Shown: one piece after another, positions 28,464-38,835 of the stretch
Layout: every line of letters starts with the position of its first letter
How positions within the stretch are numbered: position 1 is the stretch's first letter
NCBI GenBank assembly: GCA_016792845.1
Contig: JAEUKH010000028.1
Location: forward strand, 124,001 to 188,000
From: Myxococcales bacterium
Lineage (GTDB): Bacteria; Myxococcota_A; Polyangia; Polyangiales; Ga0077539
DNA: 64,000 nt
Direction: 5' to 3'
Notes under the pieces: model-generated
Told to the model about the DNA's origin: nothing
What the model saw: the letters and a program-made list of their open reading frames with translations, nothing else
The model's database searches: none
Translations under genes and position numbers: made by a program

Positions 28464-29455
28464 GCCGCGGCCCCCAACTGCGACACGAGACCGCCCGGGC
28501 CGAACACCTCGCGCGAGGCGCGACGCTGCATCGGAATCAACACAATCAACGCTCCGTTCGAGAGAAAGAGCCGCGCGAGGATGTAGTACTCGACGCGGTC
28601 AAAGATCATCGCCACACCCAGGCCGAAGATGTGGGTGCCGATGCCATAGAAGCTCCACCCGCGCATCAGGCCCCGCTCGCGCGCCCGGAAGCGCGCCGCG
28701 AGCGCCTCGGAGTACGCCGGAAAGTCTCTGAACCGCGACGGGATGTAAGGGTCGAGGGCCCGCATCGCGGCCCGCTGCTGGGGCAGATACCCGCGGTACA
28801 TCCCGTACCGAAAGCGGTCGATGAGGGTGAGGCCGCGGGCCTTGGCGGCCGCATACTCGGCCTCGACGTCTTCGGGGTCTTCGTCGCCCTCGCGCTTGCC
28901 CGGCTGGGTCATACGCAGATAGACGTTCTTGAACACGTCGTAGAGCATCGTGTGGATGACCCCGGTGACCACCGCGAGGGTGCCGATGACGAGCCAGGTC
29001 GTGGCGCTCCAGCTCGCGCCGAGGCTCGGGAGCGCCGCGGTCGAGGCGAGGCCCAGCGACGAGCCGCCGTGACGCCAGTAGACATGCAAGAGCGCCGCGG
29101 GCACCACGCTCACCTGCACCACCGCGTCGACCGAGCCGTCGAGCATTCGCCCGTACACCGAGCTCGATTTTCTAAGTCGCGCGAGCTGACCGTCTGAGCA
29201 GTCGACCACCGCCGACGCGATCAAGAGCAGGCCCCCGAGGGCGAGGTGCGACACGCCGTAGACGTACGAGCTGAGGGTGGCGAGGCCGCCGACCACCCCC
29301 ACCAGCATCGACACGATGGTGAGCTGATCGGGCGTGATGGGCGTGCTGACCACCGCGACGACGATGAGATGCGCCAAGGGGCGGTGCACCAAGAGGTCGA
29401 TGATCTCTTCAACTTCGAGGGGCTTGAGGGTCGCGCGAAACTCGGTGGCGCTCAT
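28460..29455 (-). CDS. CDP-alcohol phosphatidyltransferase family membrane enzyme
   Basis: 331 residues. The signature VDCSDGQLARLRKSSSVYG then LDGSVDA near residue 94-118 fits D-x2-DG-x2-AR-x8-G-x3-D-x3-D. It transfers a phospho-alcohol between CMP and an acceptor hydroxyl or lipid in the inner membrane. The N-terminal LEVEEIIDLLVHRPLAH before TPDQLT is typical of relatives next to cytidylyltransferases in phospholipid head-group or phosphonate clusters. About six membrane helices are interrupted by a charged cytoplasmic loop (about 160-230). The ATG at 29455 is chosen; a GTG 60 bases upstream would add residues using rare codons. It is coupled by GTGA overlap to the LicC-like gene. Confidence 0.83.
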   Translation of the reverse strand: MSATEFRATLKPLEVEEIIDLLVHRPLAHLIVVAVVSTPITPDQLTIVSMLVGVVGGLATLSSYVYGVSHLALGGLLLIASAVVDCSDGQLARLRKSSSVYGRMLDGSVDAVVQVSVVPAALLHVYWRHGGSSLGLASTAALPSLGASWSATTWLVIGTLAVVTGVIHTMLYDVFKNVYLRMTQPGKREGDEDPEDVEAEYAAAKARGLTLIDRFRYGMYRGYLPQQRAAMRALDPYIPSRFRDFPAYSEALAARFRARERGLMRGWSFYGIGTHIFGLGVAMIFDRVEYYILARLFLSNGALIVLIPMQRRASREVFGPGGLVSQLGAAA

Positions 29456-29559
29456 GACGGGGCGGTCGGTTATCACGGTGGGCCCTCTGGCGTCATCTTG
29501 CAGCGTGTGCGCCACCGGTGACGGCGTCGGCCATTCGCGGTAGAGGGCCCCGGCGTTGT

Positions 29560-30783
29560 ATGCGATCTGCGCTTCTGCCGATTTTTCTCATCGTCTTGGT
29601 CGATGTGCTGGCCCTGACGATCATCTTGCCGCTCTTGCCCTTCTACGCCGAGCGGCTCGGCGCGACCCCGACGGTGGCGGGGCTCCTCGTGTCGACCTTC
29701 GCGGCGTGCCAGCTGCTCTCGGGGCCCGTTCTCGGGCAGCTCTCAGACCGCTACGGGCGCAAATCGATGCTGGTGCTCTCGCAGATCGGTACGCTCATCG
29801 GCTTTCTCTTGATCGCCCGCGCCGAGAGCCTCGCGATGGTCTTCGCGGGGCGCATCCTTGACGGCCTCACGGCGGGTAACCTCTCGCTCGCGCAGGCCTA
29901 CATCGCCGATGTGACGGCCCCCGAGAACCGCGCCCGCGCCTTCGGGGTCATCGGCATCGCTTTCGGCATCGGCTTTCTCATCGGGCCGGCGATCTCGGGC
30001 TACCTCGCGCACTACAACTACGCGTGGCCGCTCTACGCCGCGGCGGCCCTCTCGGCGACCTCCATCGTCGCGACGATGACCTTGCTCTCGAACAATCCCA
30101 CGCCCGACCCCTCGACGCTCGGCGCCGACGTCAAGGTGAGCGTGCCGCCGCCCCCCGGCGGGCAGCGCGTGGGCATCTTGGAGTGGGGCAAGTACCGCGA
30201 GCTCTTTGGCCGCGCGACGCTGAAGAGCCTCTTCGCGCGGTTCTTCTTGTTCAGCATGTCGTTTGGGATGTTCACCTCGGGCTTCGGCCTCTTCGCCGAG
30301 CGGCGATTTGTGAACGCCGCGGGGCACGGGTGGGGCCCGCGGGAGGTGGGCTTCGTCTTCGCGTACGGGGGCTTTCTCGGCATCTTTCTGCAAGGCGGCA
30401 TCATCGGTCGGCTGGTGAAGCGCTACGGCGAGGCGCCGCTGGTGACCGCGGGGCTGACCTGCCTCGGCCTCGGGTTTGTCGCCCTGGGGCTCAGCCGCGC
30501 GGTGCCGCTCCTCATGGTGTCGGCCACGCTCTCGGCGTTCGGAAACTCGGCCCTGAGGCCCGCCCTCACCTCGCTCGTCACCCGAAGGGTCGCGCGGCAC
30601 GAGCAGGGCCTGGCGCTGGGCTTTGTGCAGTCGCTCACCTCCTTGGCGAGCATCATGGCCCCGGCGCTGGGTGGCTTCCTCATTGGCCATGGCTGGCTCA
30701 GCACCTGGGGCTTTGTCGCCGCAGCGGCCGCTTTTGTGGGCCTTCTGGTGGCCGATACGGCGCCCGAAGCGGCCACTCCATAG
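29560..30783 (+). CDS. MFS transporter
   Basis: 407 residues with 12 predicted membrane helices. MFS motif A reads GQLSDRYGRKSM after the second helix (about residues 62-73), and helix 5 has IGFLIGPAISGYL. It resembles TetA/Bmr-like drug or metabolite exporters; the substrate is unknown. It lies 47 bases before the inositol-phosphate synthase gene on the same strand, so export or import of an inositol compound is possible. ATG follows TAGAGG by 13 bases, with GTGACG 17 bases further upstream. Confidence 0.85.
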   Translation: MRSALLPIFLIVLVDVLALTIILPLLPFYAERLGATPTVAGLLVSTFAACQLLSGPVLGQLSDRYGRKSMLVLSQIGTLIGFLLIARAESLAMVFAGRILDGLTAGNLSLAQAYIADVTAPENRARAFGVIGIAFGIGFLIGPAISGYLAHYNYAWPLYAAAALSATSIVATMTLLSNNPTPDPSTLGADVKVSVPPPPGGQRVGILEWGKYRELFGRATLKSLFARFFLFSMSFGMFTSGFGLFAERRFVNAAGHGWGPREVGFVFAYGGFLGIFLQGGIIGRLVKRYGEAPLVTAGLTCLGLGFVALGLSRAVPLLMVSATLSAFGNSALRPALTSLVTRRVARHEQGLALGFVQSLTSLASIMAPALGGFLIGHGWLSTWGFVAAAAAFVGLLVADTAPEAATP

Positions 30784-30789
30784 GCCACC

Positions 30790-30818
30790 TTGGAAGGGTG
30801 GAACGGTTCTGGTACGGT
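30790..30818 (+). promoter_or_regulatory. Candidate promoter for inositol-phosphate synthase
   Basis: TTGGAA (30790-30795), a 17-base spacer and TACGGT (30813-30818) lie just after the MFS stop. TACGGT ends 12 bases before the ATG, so transcription would begin about five bases upstream of the start codon. Prediction by eye. Confidence 0.4.
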
Positions 30819-30830
30819 CCGCGCCCTTCG

Positions 30831-32144
<1,314 letters not shown>

Positions 32145-32254
32145 AGCTTCGCCGCATCGCGCGCCCGCTGCATCGCGGCCGCAGATTGACAAGCCCTCGC
32201 GCGTCGCCCGACACTCGCGTCGTTTCGCCAACACACAACAGGGTGAGGTCTGTG

Positions 32255-32500
32255 ATGAAAGTCTATCTCTTCGGTGCGATGAGCGTGGTCGCGATGGCCC
32301 TCGTGGCGCTAACGCCGGGCGAGGCCCTGGCGCAGTGGCGCCGCCGCCGCGTCGTTCAGACAACCACGACCCACTACGGCCCCGGCGGCCACACCGTGGT
32401 CACCACCACGCGCACGACCCGCCCGGGCTATGTGGTTCGGCCCGCGCCGGTGTTTCGCCCGCGCCACGTCGTGCGGCGCACCACCGTCTTCTACCGCTGA
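32255..32500 (+). CDS. Small secreted basic protein
   Basis: 81 residues. A clear signal peptide (cleavage after GEALA) leaves a mature chain of about 55 residues, starting QWRRRRVV. It is rich in Arg, Thr, Val and His, with repeated TTT and Pro-Arg patches and no Cys. No known family recognised; similar short basic exported proteins occur widely in Myxococcota. TTGACA stands about 65 bases upstream, with GACACT 18 bases after it. A GTG lies directly before the ATG. Confidence 0.6.
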   Translation: MKVYLFGAMSVVAMALVALTPGEALAQWRRRRVVQTTTTHYGPGGHTVVTTTRTTRPGYVVRPAPVFRPRHVVRRTTVFYR

Positions 32501-32503
32501 GCG

Positions 32504-32518
32504 GCGCCCTCAGGGCGC
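32504..32518. terminator. Hairpin between convergent genes
   Basis: GCGCCCT-C-AGGGCGC is a perfect inverted repeat four bases after the stop of the small secreted protein gene. In practice it would form a 5-bp stem with a 5-base loop. An unusually AT-rich patch (about 32523-32563) follows and could aid termination from either side. Confidence 0.4.
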
Positions 32519-32573
32519 GCCTCGATCTAGCTAGAATTCCATTTATTTCAGAGGGTTAGACGGTGTCACGGGC

Positions 32574-33074
32574 TCAGCGCGGGGCGGCCCCCGCCTGCTC
32601 GACGACGGCCTCGGCGGCGCACGCGTTGGCGCAACGCTGCCCCGGGCGTGGCCGCGGCGCCTCGCTGTAGCGGTACCGCCACGTCGTCGCCGCGACGGCG
32701 CCCTCGATGTGCTGTTGGGTCACCCAGTCGCAGCCGTCGCCGTAGTGAAAGCGGGTCTCGAGGGTGACCCGGAGCTGCCCGCCGCGCACCTCGCCGTCAA
32801 AGGTCGACGCGCCGAAGCGCACCGACGCGGGGCCGTCTTGGTCGCACGGCCAGGTGGCGAGGCCGAGGGTGCGGGTGACGCGCTCGTCGATCCAGCAGCC
32901 CGCGGCGCCTTGAGTGCCGCGCACCCGCACCTGGCGGCTGCAAAGGGGCCCCGGGCTCGGTCGCGGCTGAGGGCCCCTCGGGTTCACCCGCGGGGTGTGC
33001 GCGTGGTCGGCGCGGGTGCCCGGCGTCACGAGGCCGAGCGAGAGGGCGAGGGCGAGGGCGAGGCGCTGGGGCAT
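32574..33074 (-). CDS. Hypothetical exported protein
   Basis: 166 residues. Signal peptide MPQRLALALALSLGLVTPGTRA, then a Pro/Arg-rich stretch and a compact domain. That domain has Cys residues in LCSRQV, GCWIDE, WPCDQD and DGCDW, plus a Cys pair in RCANACAAE, probably disulfides. Its beta-rich content (VRFGASTFDGEV, QLRVTLETRFHYG) suggests a small secreted binding domain. No family recognised. ATG 33074 follows an in-frame TTG by one codon. Confidence 0.6.
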   Translation of the reverse strand: MPQRLALALALSLGLVTPGTRADHAHTPRVNPRGPQPRPSPGPLCSRQVRVRGTQGAAGCWIDERVTRTLGLATWPCDQDGPASVRFGASTFDGEVRGGQLRVTLETRFHYGDGCDWVTQQHIEGAVAATTWRYRYSEAPRPRPGQRCANACAAEAVVEQAGAAPR

Positions 33075-33208
33075 CAAAGTGGCTCCGTGAGGGTGACCGG
33101 GCGACGCGAGGCACTAGCCTCGGGCGTCGGGGTGGATTACATCTGACGCGTGTCGCAGGGTGTGTCCTTCGGGTCTGTGAGGGCGCCACCGCGATCGAAT
33201 CAAGCACA

Positions 33209-33224
33209 ACGATCGGAGGATCGT
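33209..33224 (+). promoter_or_regulatory. Hairpin presenting the ribosome-binding site of the ErpA-like gene
   Basis: ACGATC-GGAG-GATCGT forms a perfect 6-bp stem whose 4-base loop is the Shine-Dalgarno core, ending one base before the ATG at 33226. It could modulate initiation of the Fe-S carrier gene; the stem is short and may have no function. Confidence 0.35.
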
Positions 33225-33225
33225 C

Positions 33226-33549
33226 ATGTTGGCATTGACCGAAAAGGCTGCTGAGAAGGTTCGTGAGATTGCCAAGGCCGAGGGCCTCGAAGGTCAGGGC
33301 CTTCGGGTTCAGGTCAAGGGCGGCGGTTGTTCAGGCTTTCAGTACGACCTGTACTTTGATGAGAAGCCCGGCGACATGGATGAGGTCATCGACGCCAACG
33401 GGATCAACATCTTCGTCGACCCGCTCTCGGTGCAGTACCTCGACGGGGTGCAGATCGACTACGTCGAAGGCTTGCACGGCGCGGGCTTCAAGTTCGAGAA
33501 CCCGAACGTGAAGGGCACCTGCGGCTGCGGCAGCTCGTTCAGCGTGTGA
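33226..33549 (+). CDS. erpA: A-type iron-sulfur cluster carrier (ErpA/IscA family)
   Basis: 107 residues, the usual family length. The three cluster-binding cysteines are present: GGGCSGFQYDL near residue 35, and the C-terminal TCGCGSSFSV. The C-terminus, with PNVKGTCGCGSSF, is closest to ErpA. It passes 2Fe-2S/4Fe-4S clusters to apoproteins in the cytoplasm. A good ribosome-binding site (CGGAGG) precedes the ATG. No isc or suf genes lie nearby. Its last 11 bases overlap the convergent deacetylase gene. Confidence 0.93.
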   Translation: MLALTEKAAEKVREIAKAEGLEGQGLRVQVKGGGCSGFQYDLYFDEKPGDMDEVIDANGINIFVDPLSVQYLDGVQIDYVEGLHGAGFKFENPNVKGTCGCGSSFSV

Positions 33550-34471
33550 GACTGACCGCCTGCGCGGCCTCGCGCAGCGTCACGAAGGTGTAGCCAGCCG
33601 CCTTGAGAGACCCGATCGTCTGCGAGAGGGTCTCGATTTTTTGGGCCACCGGGATGCCGATGTCGGGTTGATGCCCGCGGAGGGCGTCGAGGCCGTCAGC
33701 CGCGTCGAGGAGGTCGATGCCGTGGAGCTCCAGGTTGATGAGCGGCCTCCCCCGCATCATCGCCGCGAGCGCGCGGGCCCCGGTCGGGCCCGCCATCATC
33801 ACCGAGGTGCCGATGAAGGGCAGCCGGGCGAAGCGGGTCACGCCGATGGGGAGCTCGAGCAGCGCGCCCTCGTGGGCCCCCGCGCGCCAGTACGGCCTCG
33901 CGGGGAAGTACGGGTCAGCGGGCGCCGCGAGCACCGTCGGCCGGTCGACCACCGAGCGGCTCTCTCGGCCTCGAAGCGCGATCGCACCGATGGCAGCGGC
34001 CTTCGCGGCCCAGTACGCCGGGCACGGGAAGACCGAGCTGTCGTACGCGAACCCCGCATCGCGCAAGACGTCAAAGAGGCCGTCGTGGATGGTGTACCCC
34101 GGCGCCCGAAAGCCCGTCGGCGCGTGCCCCTGCACCCGGGCGATGCTCTCTTGGGCGTCGAGCACCTCGCGGCGCATGGCCTCGGTCGAGAGCCGGGTGA
34201 GGTCGTAGCGGTGGTTCTGCGAGTGGTTGCCGAGCTCGTGCCCGGCGGCCGCCAAGGCGCGCGCCGCGTCGGCGGCGATGGGGGCCTCAAGGTCACGGCC
34301 GATGACGAAGAAGGTGCACGGCACGTCGAGCTTTGCCCACAGCGCTGCGAGCCGCGCGACGGCGCGCGCGTAGACCGCGTGGGCGGCCTCGCCGGTGGGC
34401 ATCGAGAGCCCGTGGATGGCGTGATAACAAGGGATTTCGTCGAGGTCGACGGAGAGCGCCGCGAGCTTCAT
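33539..34471 (-). CDS. Polysaccharide deacetylase (NodB-like)
   Basis: 310 residues. It has the catalytic-base/metal motif SVDLDE near residue 8 and the zinc-binding HELGNHSQNHRYDL near residue 79, followed by TGFRAPGYTIHD. Such enzymes remove N- or O-acetyl groups from chitin-like, peptidoglycan or exopolysaccharide chains. No signal peptide is evident, as in cytoplasmic lipid-A/ArnD- or exosortase-associated DUF3473-like deacetylases. It lies downstream of the RND-type gene on the same strand, with its own -10-like TAGAGG 8 bases before the ATG. Confidence 0.88.
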   Translation of the reverse strand: MKLAALSVDLDEIPCYHAIHGLSMPTGEAAHAVYARAVARLAALWAKLDVPCTFFVIGRDLEAPIAADAARALAAAGHELGNHSQNHRYDLTRLSTEAMRREVLDAQESIARVQGHAPTGFRAPGYTIHDGLFDVLRDAGFAYDSSVFPCPAYWAAKAAAIGAIALRGRESRSVVDRPTVLAAPADPYFPARPYWRAGAHEGALLELPIGVTRFARLPFIGTSVMMAGPTGARALAAMMRGRPLINLELHGIDLLDAADGLDALRGHQPDIGIPVAQKIETLSQTIGSLKAAGYTFVTLREAAQAVSLTR

Positions 34472-34547
34472 CGCCCGCTCCTCTAGCGCACTTTTGACCG
34501 TCGGGCGAAGTCTCGCCGCGCGGGCCTAGAGAGGGCCGCTCGGCCGA

Positions 34548-37220
34548 TCAGGGGCGCGTGCCGGGGAGGGTCTGGCGGCTCGTCGCGTCGCCGCTCGGCG
34601 CCTCGGGTTCGAGGACCTCGGTGGCCTTCGACCACCACGCCCGCGCCGCCGAAGGGGCCAGGCCCAGGAGCCGCAGGGTCGCCGGCAACAGCAGCATCGC
34701 GGTGACGATGCACGCCAGCTCGCCCGCGATGGCGAGGGCCCCGAACGACTGGAGCGCCTGGTTGTCTGAGACCAGGAGCGCGCCGTATCCGATCACCGTG
34801 GTCATCGAGCACAGCGTGACCGCGCCGCCCACCGAGCGCACCGCCGCTGCGACGTCGCCGCGGGTGAAACGCAGCCGATCGTAGAGGTTGATCGCGTACT
34901 CGACGCCGATGCCGAAGGTGAGCGGCAGCGCTACGAAATTGAGGAAGTTGAGCCGCACCCCGAGCCACGCCGCGCCGCCCATGGTGAGCAGCACCCCGCC
35001 CACCAGCGAGCCGAGGATCGACACCGAGGCGCGCAGGTTGCGGGTCGCCAAGAGCACGATGCCCACCACCGAGAGGAGCGCCGCCACCGTGGCCAAGGGG
35101 CCGTCGCGCATCATGCACTTCACCATCTCGGCGAAGACCGTGGCCCGCGACACCGTGGGCACCACCCGCCCGTCGCGGAGCCTCAGGTTCTGCGTGAGGT
35201 CGGCCACCACCATGAGCTGGCGGCCGTCGTTGCGCGAGAAGCTGGGCTTGTAGTGCACGAAGATCGGCGTGCCGAAGCGACCGTCGCGCTCGGTGAACTG
35301 CTCGCGCACGAGCCGCGGCAGGTCTTCTTCACCCAGCACGCGCAGGCCGCTCGGCGGCCGCCACGCGTTGGCGATTTCAGCGTCAGAGGGGCTGAGGTAG
35401 GGGCGCATCTCGTCGATGCGGGTGCGGATGCGACCCAAGAGGGCGAGCTTCTGCTGCACCACCTCGGGCGTGCCGCCGAGGCGATCGAAGACCGTCTCGA
35501 CGCGCTCGATGTAACGGCCGCCGGTGCGCTGAAGGTCGCGCTGGCGGAGCGCCTCGGTGAGCGAAGGCACGTCGGCGATGCTGTCGGCGAGCAAGATGTC
35601 AGGCGTGCGGCCGCTGCCGCGGAAGACCTGCCGGGCCCGGTAGCTCCACACCTCGGCGCCGGTGCGCCGTGAGCCGCGCGAGCCGAGCTTCGAGAAGTTG
35701 TACTCCCACGGGTCTTGGGCGTAGCGCGGCAGCTTCACCGTGGCGAGGGCCGTGAGCGCGAGGCCGATGGCCACGACCCAGACCGCGTACCGGGTCGTGA
35801 GCTGACCGATGAAGTTGCTGATCGGGGCGCGCACCGCGGCGACCTTCACGGCCCCCTCGTGACGGCCCCAGAGCCGCGTGCGGAGCCGCTCCCACGCCGA
35901 GACCGAGGCGGGCACCACGGTCATGGTGGCGAGCCAGCAGACGAGCATCCCGACGCCGCCGATGAGGCCGAACTGCGAGAAGCCCTTGAGGGTGGTGATC
36001 ATCAGCGAGCCGTAGGCCGCGGCCGCCGCGAAGGCCGCGAGCTGGGTGCCGACCCGCACCGTCACCGCCGCGTCGACGAGGGCGCTCTCGACGTCATCGC
36101 CGGCGCCGCGCCGCTCGCGGTACCGCGCCAGAAAGATGATGCCGTAGTTGATGCCGTTGCCCGCGATGATTGACCCGAGGAAGGCCGTCGAGGCGTTGAG
36201 ATGGCCGAAGGCGAAGTACGCCACCGCGAAGGCCATGCCCACCCCGGTGAACATCGCGATGCCGATGTGCACCAGCGACACGAGAGAGCGAAAGAACACC
36301 ACGATGCAGAGCAAGATGAGCGTGATGGCGAGCCCCGATGAGAGGGCCGCGTCTTTCACCAGCGCGTCGCGCTCGGCCGCCGCGTTCGGGATGTCGCCGC
36401 CGTACCCGACCTGGGCCTGGGGGTGAAAGCGCGTGGGGTTCGTCGCCGCGACGATCTCGCGCACCCGGCGCATCAGCTCGTCGCCCGAGGCGTCGCCCGT
36501 GGCCGTGCCCGGAGACCGCATCACGATCGCGTAGAGCGACCCGTCGTCGTTGCGGAAATACCCCGTCGGAAACTGATCGACCTCGCGGACCCGCGCATCC
36601 ATGCGGTCGCGGAAGGCCACAAAGGGTGACGTCGGCGCCGCGGCCGCGCCGGTGCTGGCCGCTGAAGGAGCCACCGACCCTTGCCCCGCGCGACGGTCGC
36701 TGCGCTGGGCCGAGCAGGGCTCGTCGTCGAGGTCGACAAAGCCCGGTTGCGCGCGACGGTGCGCGCGGTCGAGCTCGCAGGCCACCTCTTCGAGGTCGCC
36801 CACCTCGGCGAAGAGCCAGCGCTGCTGCGTGTAAAAACGCCTGATCTCTTCAGGGCCGTGCTCGACGGTGCGCACCAGCCGCGGCGGCAGCGCGCGAAGC
36901 TGCGGTTCGAGCGCGTTGACGATGGCCTGGTTGGCCCGCGCGTCGGGCGACGAGACCACCACGAACATCGACGAGCTTGCACCCCCCATGCGCGCCATCG
37001 AGCGACGAAACAGCTTCGCACCTTCGCTCTCGCTCGGCAAGAGCTCTAGAAAGTCGCCGCGGATGTCGAGCCGACTCGTGGCCCCCCAAGAGAGCCCCAA
37101 CACCACCAGAGACACCGCCAAGACGTGCCACGGCCGCCGGTGACCCAAGCGCGCAAGCGACGCGAGGAAGCGGTCGATCCACGGGGGCGATGAGCGCTGC
37201 GAAGAATCTGGCTGGGTCAT
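34548..37220 (-). CDS. RND/MMPL-family membrane transporter (HpnN-like)
   Basis: 890 residues. The first membrane helix (about 33-50) is followed by a large periplasmic loop, and helices cluster at about 275-435. A second periplasmic loop and a second helix cluster follow at about 720-860, the duplicated plan of RND proteins with sterol-sensing-like domains. Early LDIRGDFLELLPSESEGAKLF is characteristic of the HpnN/MMPL exporters that move hopanoids or other lipids. There are no hopanoid genes nearby, so the cargo is open. TAGAGG lies 9 bases before the ATG. Confidence 0.87.
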   Translation of the reverse strand: MTQPDSSQRSSPPWIDRFLASLARLGHRRPWHVLAVSLVVLGLSWGATSRLDIRGDFLELLPSESEGAKLFRRSMARMGGASSSMFVVVSSPDARANQAIVNALEPQLRALPPRLVRTVEHGPEEIRRFYTQQRWLFAEVGDLEEVACELDRAHRRAQPGFVDLDDEPCSAQRSDRRAGQGSVAPSAASTGAAAAPTSPFVAFRDRMDARVREVDQFPTGYFRNDDGSLYAIVMRSPGTATGDASGDELMRRVREIVAATNPTRFHPQAQVGYGGDIPNAAAERDALVKDAALSSGLAITLILLCIVVFFRSLVSLVHIGIAMFTGVGMAFAVAYFAFGHLNASTAFLGSIIAGNGINYGIIFLARYRERRGAGDDVESALVDAAVTVRVGTQLAAFAAAAAYGSLMITTLKGFSQFGLIGGVGMLVCWLATMTVVPASVSAWERLRTRLWGRHEGAVKVAAVRAPISNFIGQLTTRYAVWVVAIGLALTALATVKLPRYAQDPWEYNFSKLGSRGSRRTGAEVWSYRARQVFRGSGRTPDILLADSIADVPSLTEALRQRDLQRTGGRYIERVETVFDRLGGTPEVVQQKLALLGRIRTRIDEMRPYLSPSDAEIANAWRPPSGLRVLGEEDLPRLVREQFTERDGRFGTPIFVHYKPSFSRNDGRQLMVVADLTQNLRLRDGRVVPTVSRATVFAEMVKCMMRDGPLATVAALLSVVGIVLLATRNLRASVSILGSLVGGVLLTMGGAAWLGVRLNFLNFVALPLTFGIGVEYAINLYDRLRFTRGDVAAAVRSVGGAVTLCSMTTVIGYGALLVSDNQALQSFGALAIAGELACIVTAMLLLPATLRLLGLAPSAARAWWSKATEVLEPEAPSGDATSRQTLPGTRP

Positions 37221-37380
37221 AAGGTCTCGCCTCTAAAAGCGCCTCGCCGGGGAGCGTGCGCCAAGGCGTCGTGGCTGCAAGTTTTGTGCGAGGCTCAGTG
37301 AGGTGCTGAATTCACGAGAGAAGTGGGTCTTCGGTCGGGGGCGATGTGCCGCCGCGGCGCGGGCCGCCGGGGCGCCGAGG

Positions 37381-38037
37381 TCAGACTGACTTTTCGAGGA
37401 GCCAGTTGTGGTAGACCGTGGCGCCGGGCAGGGTGGGCACGGGCAGGGTGAGCCGCTCGTTCTGGCGCACGGTGAGGCCGTGGGCGGCGAAGCGCGCGGC
37501 GACCTGGGCGGGGGTCGTGACGTGGTGGTCGTTGATGCCCTTGAAGCCGATGGCGAGAAAGCCCGCTTCCATGAGCTTGTTGACCGAGGGCATCCCGAGG
37601 AGGAAGAGGCCGCCCGGGCGCAGCACCCGCGCCACCTCGGCCAGGCCGCGATCAAACTCGTGCAGGTGCTCGAAGGTCGAGAAGCTCACCACGAGGTCGA
37701 AGGCTCCGGTCTCGTACGGGAGCTCGTAGACCGAGCCCTGCCGGAGGTCGGCGGCGATGCCCAATGGGTCGAGCACGGCCCGGGCGCGGCTCGGGTCGGC
37801 GTCGAGGTCGATGCCGTGCAGCGCGCCCACCACGGGGCCGAGGGCGCTCATCACGGCGCCGCTGCCGTAGCCGACTTCGAGGGCGGTGACGAAGCGTCGC
37901 GTGCCGAGCATCCGCAGCCCGAGGTTGATGCGCTCGCGGAAGAGCCAGCCCGTGAGCGGGCGGCGGTAGTACTCGATGGGGTCGGTGGGGCCGTTCTTGG
38001 GGAAGCGGGCCACGAGCTCGGGGGTGATCTCTGGCAT
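37381..38037 (-). CDS. SAM-dependent methyltransferase
   Basis: 218 residues. SAM motif ALEVGYGSGAVMSALGP near residue 51 (Tyr-Gly in place of the usual Gly-Cys-Gly), acidic LHGIDLD, and the post-motif DLVVSFSTFEHLHEFDRGL. Methyltransf_11-like; the substrate is unknown. It follows a second, different methyltransferase gene by 13 bases, so the two are probably co-transcribed. Confidence 0.82.
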   Translation of the reverse strand: MPEITPELVARFPKNGPTDPIEYYRRPLTGWLFRERINLGLRMLGTRRFVTALEVGYGSGAVMSALGPVVGALHGIDLDADPSRARAVLDPLGIAADLRQGSVYELPYETGAFDLVVSFSTFEHLHEFDRGLAEVARVLRPGGLFLLGMPSVNKLMEAGFLAIGFKGINDHHVTTPAQVAARFAAHGLTVRQNERLTLPVPTLPGATVYHNWLLEKSV

Positions 38038-38050
38038 GGCGGGTATCTGT

Positions 38051-38824
38051 CTAAGAGGCTGTGCGGGGTGAATCGGCCGCGGCCGAGGGGTCGACCCGCT
38101 CGACGACGATGCGGGCGAAGAGGCCGAAGGTGTGGTCTCCGCGGGTGATGCGGCGGTCGAGGGCCACGAGCCCTTCGGCGAGCGCGCGCGGCACGCGGGT
38201 GTTGAAGGTCAGGCCCCCCGAGACGAGGTAGAGGCCCTTGTGAAAGGGTCGCGCCTCGGTGACCCGCAAGGCCGGGAAGCTCGCGGCAAAGCGCGCAGGC
38301 GAGTCGACGAAGACGCTCTTGGGCAGGCACTCGTTGGCGCCTGCGAGGCGCCCCATGCCGCGGAGGCTCCAGTCGTCGGGGTCGAGGAGGTAGGGCTCGT
38401 GGTGAAGGCCGCGGTAGAACCACTGCCCGACGGGGGTGAACCACGGCTCGACGAGCACGATCTTGCCGCCGGGACGGAGCACCGTCGAGGCCCCGCGAAG
38501 GAAGGCCCCGGGGTCGGGCAGGTGGTGAAACACGTTGAAGGCCACGATGGCGTCGAGCGACGCGGCCTCGAAGCTCGCCTCAAGGTCGCAGCCGTCGACG
38601 ACGCGGTCGACCCGGGGCGTGGGCACGCACTCGCTGGTGATGGCCCGCGGGCACTGCGATTGAAAATAGCCGCCGCCTGAGCCGAGCTCGAGCACCCGGG
38701 GGTACGCCTCGGGGTCGTCGATGGGCGCTCGCATCCGCGCGTAGACGTCGCGGTAGATGCAGTCGAGCAAGGGGTTCGCGCGGATGCGCGCGGCGGCGTC
38801 TGCGATCTCGTCGGCGTCGGCCAT
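38051..38824 (-). CDS. SAM-dependent methyltransferase
   Basis: 257 residues. Motif I RVLELGSGGGYFQSQ near residue 42, the post-motif IVAFNVFHHLPDPGAFL near 90, then PGGKIVLVEPWFTPVG. It resembles C-methyl or lipid methyltransferases of Methyltransf_11/25 type. It sits between a TPR gene 11 bases upstream and the methyltransferase at 37381, in a probable three-gene operon. The substrate cannot be read. Confidence 0.82.
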   Translation of the reverse strand: MADADEIADAAARIRANPLLDCIYRDVYARMRAPIDDPEAYPRVLELGSGGGYFQSQCPRAITSECVPTPRVDRVVDGCDLEASFEAASLDAIVAFNVFHHLPDPGAFLRGASTVLRPGGKIVLVEPWFTPVGQWFYRGLHHEPYLLDPDDWSLRGMGRLAGANECLPKSVFVDSPARFAASFPALRVTEARPFHKGLYLVSGGLTFNTRVPRALAEGLVALDRRITRGDHTFGLFARIVVERVDPSAAADSPRTAS

Positions 38825-38835
38825 GATGTCGGCCC

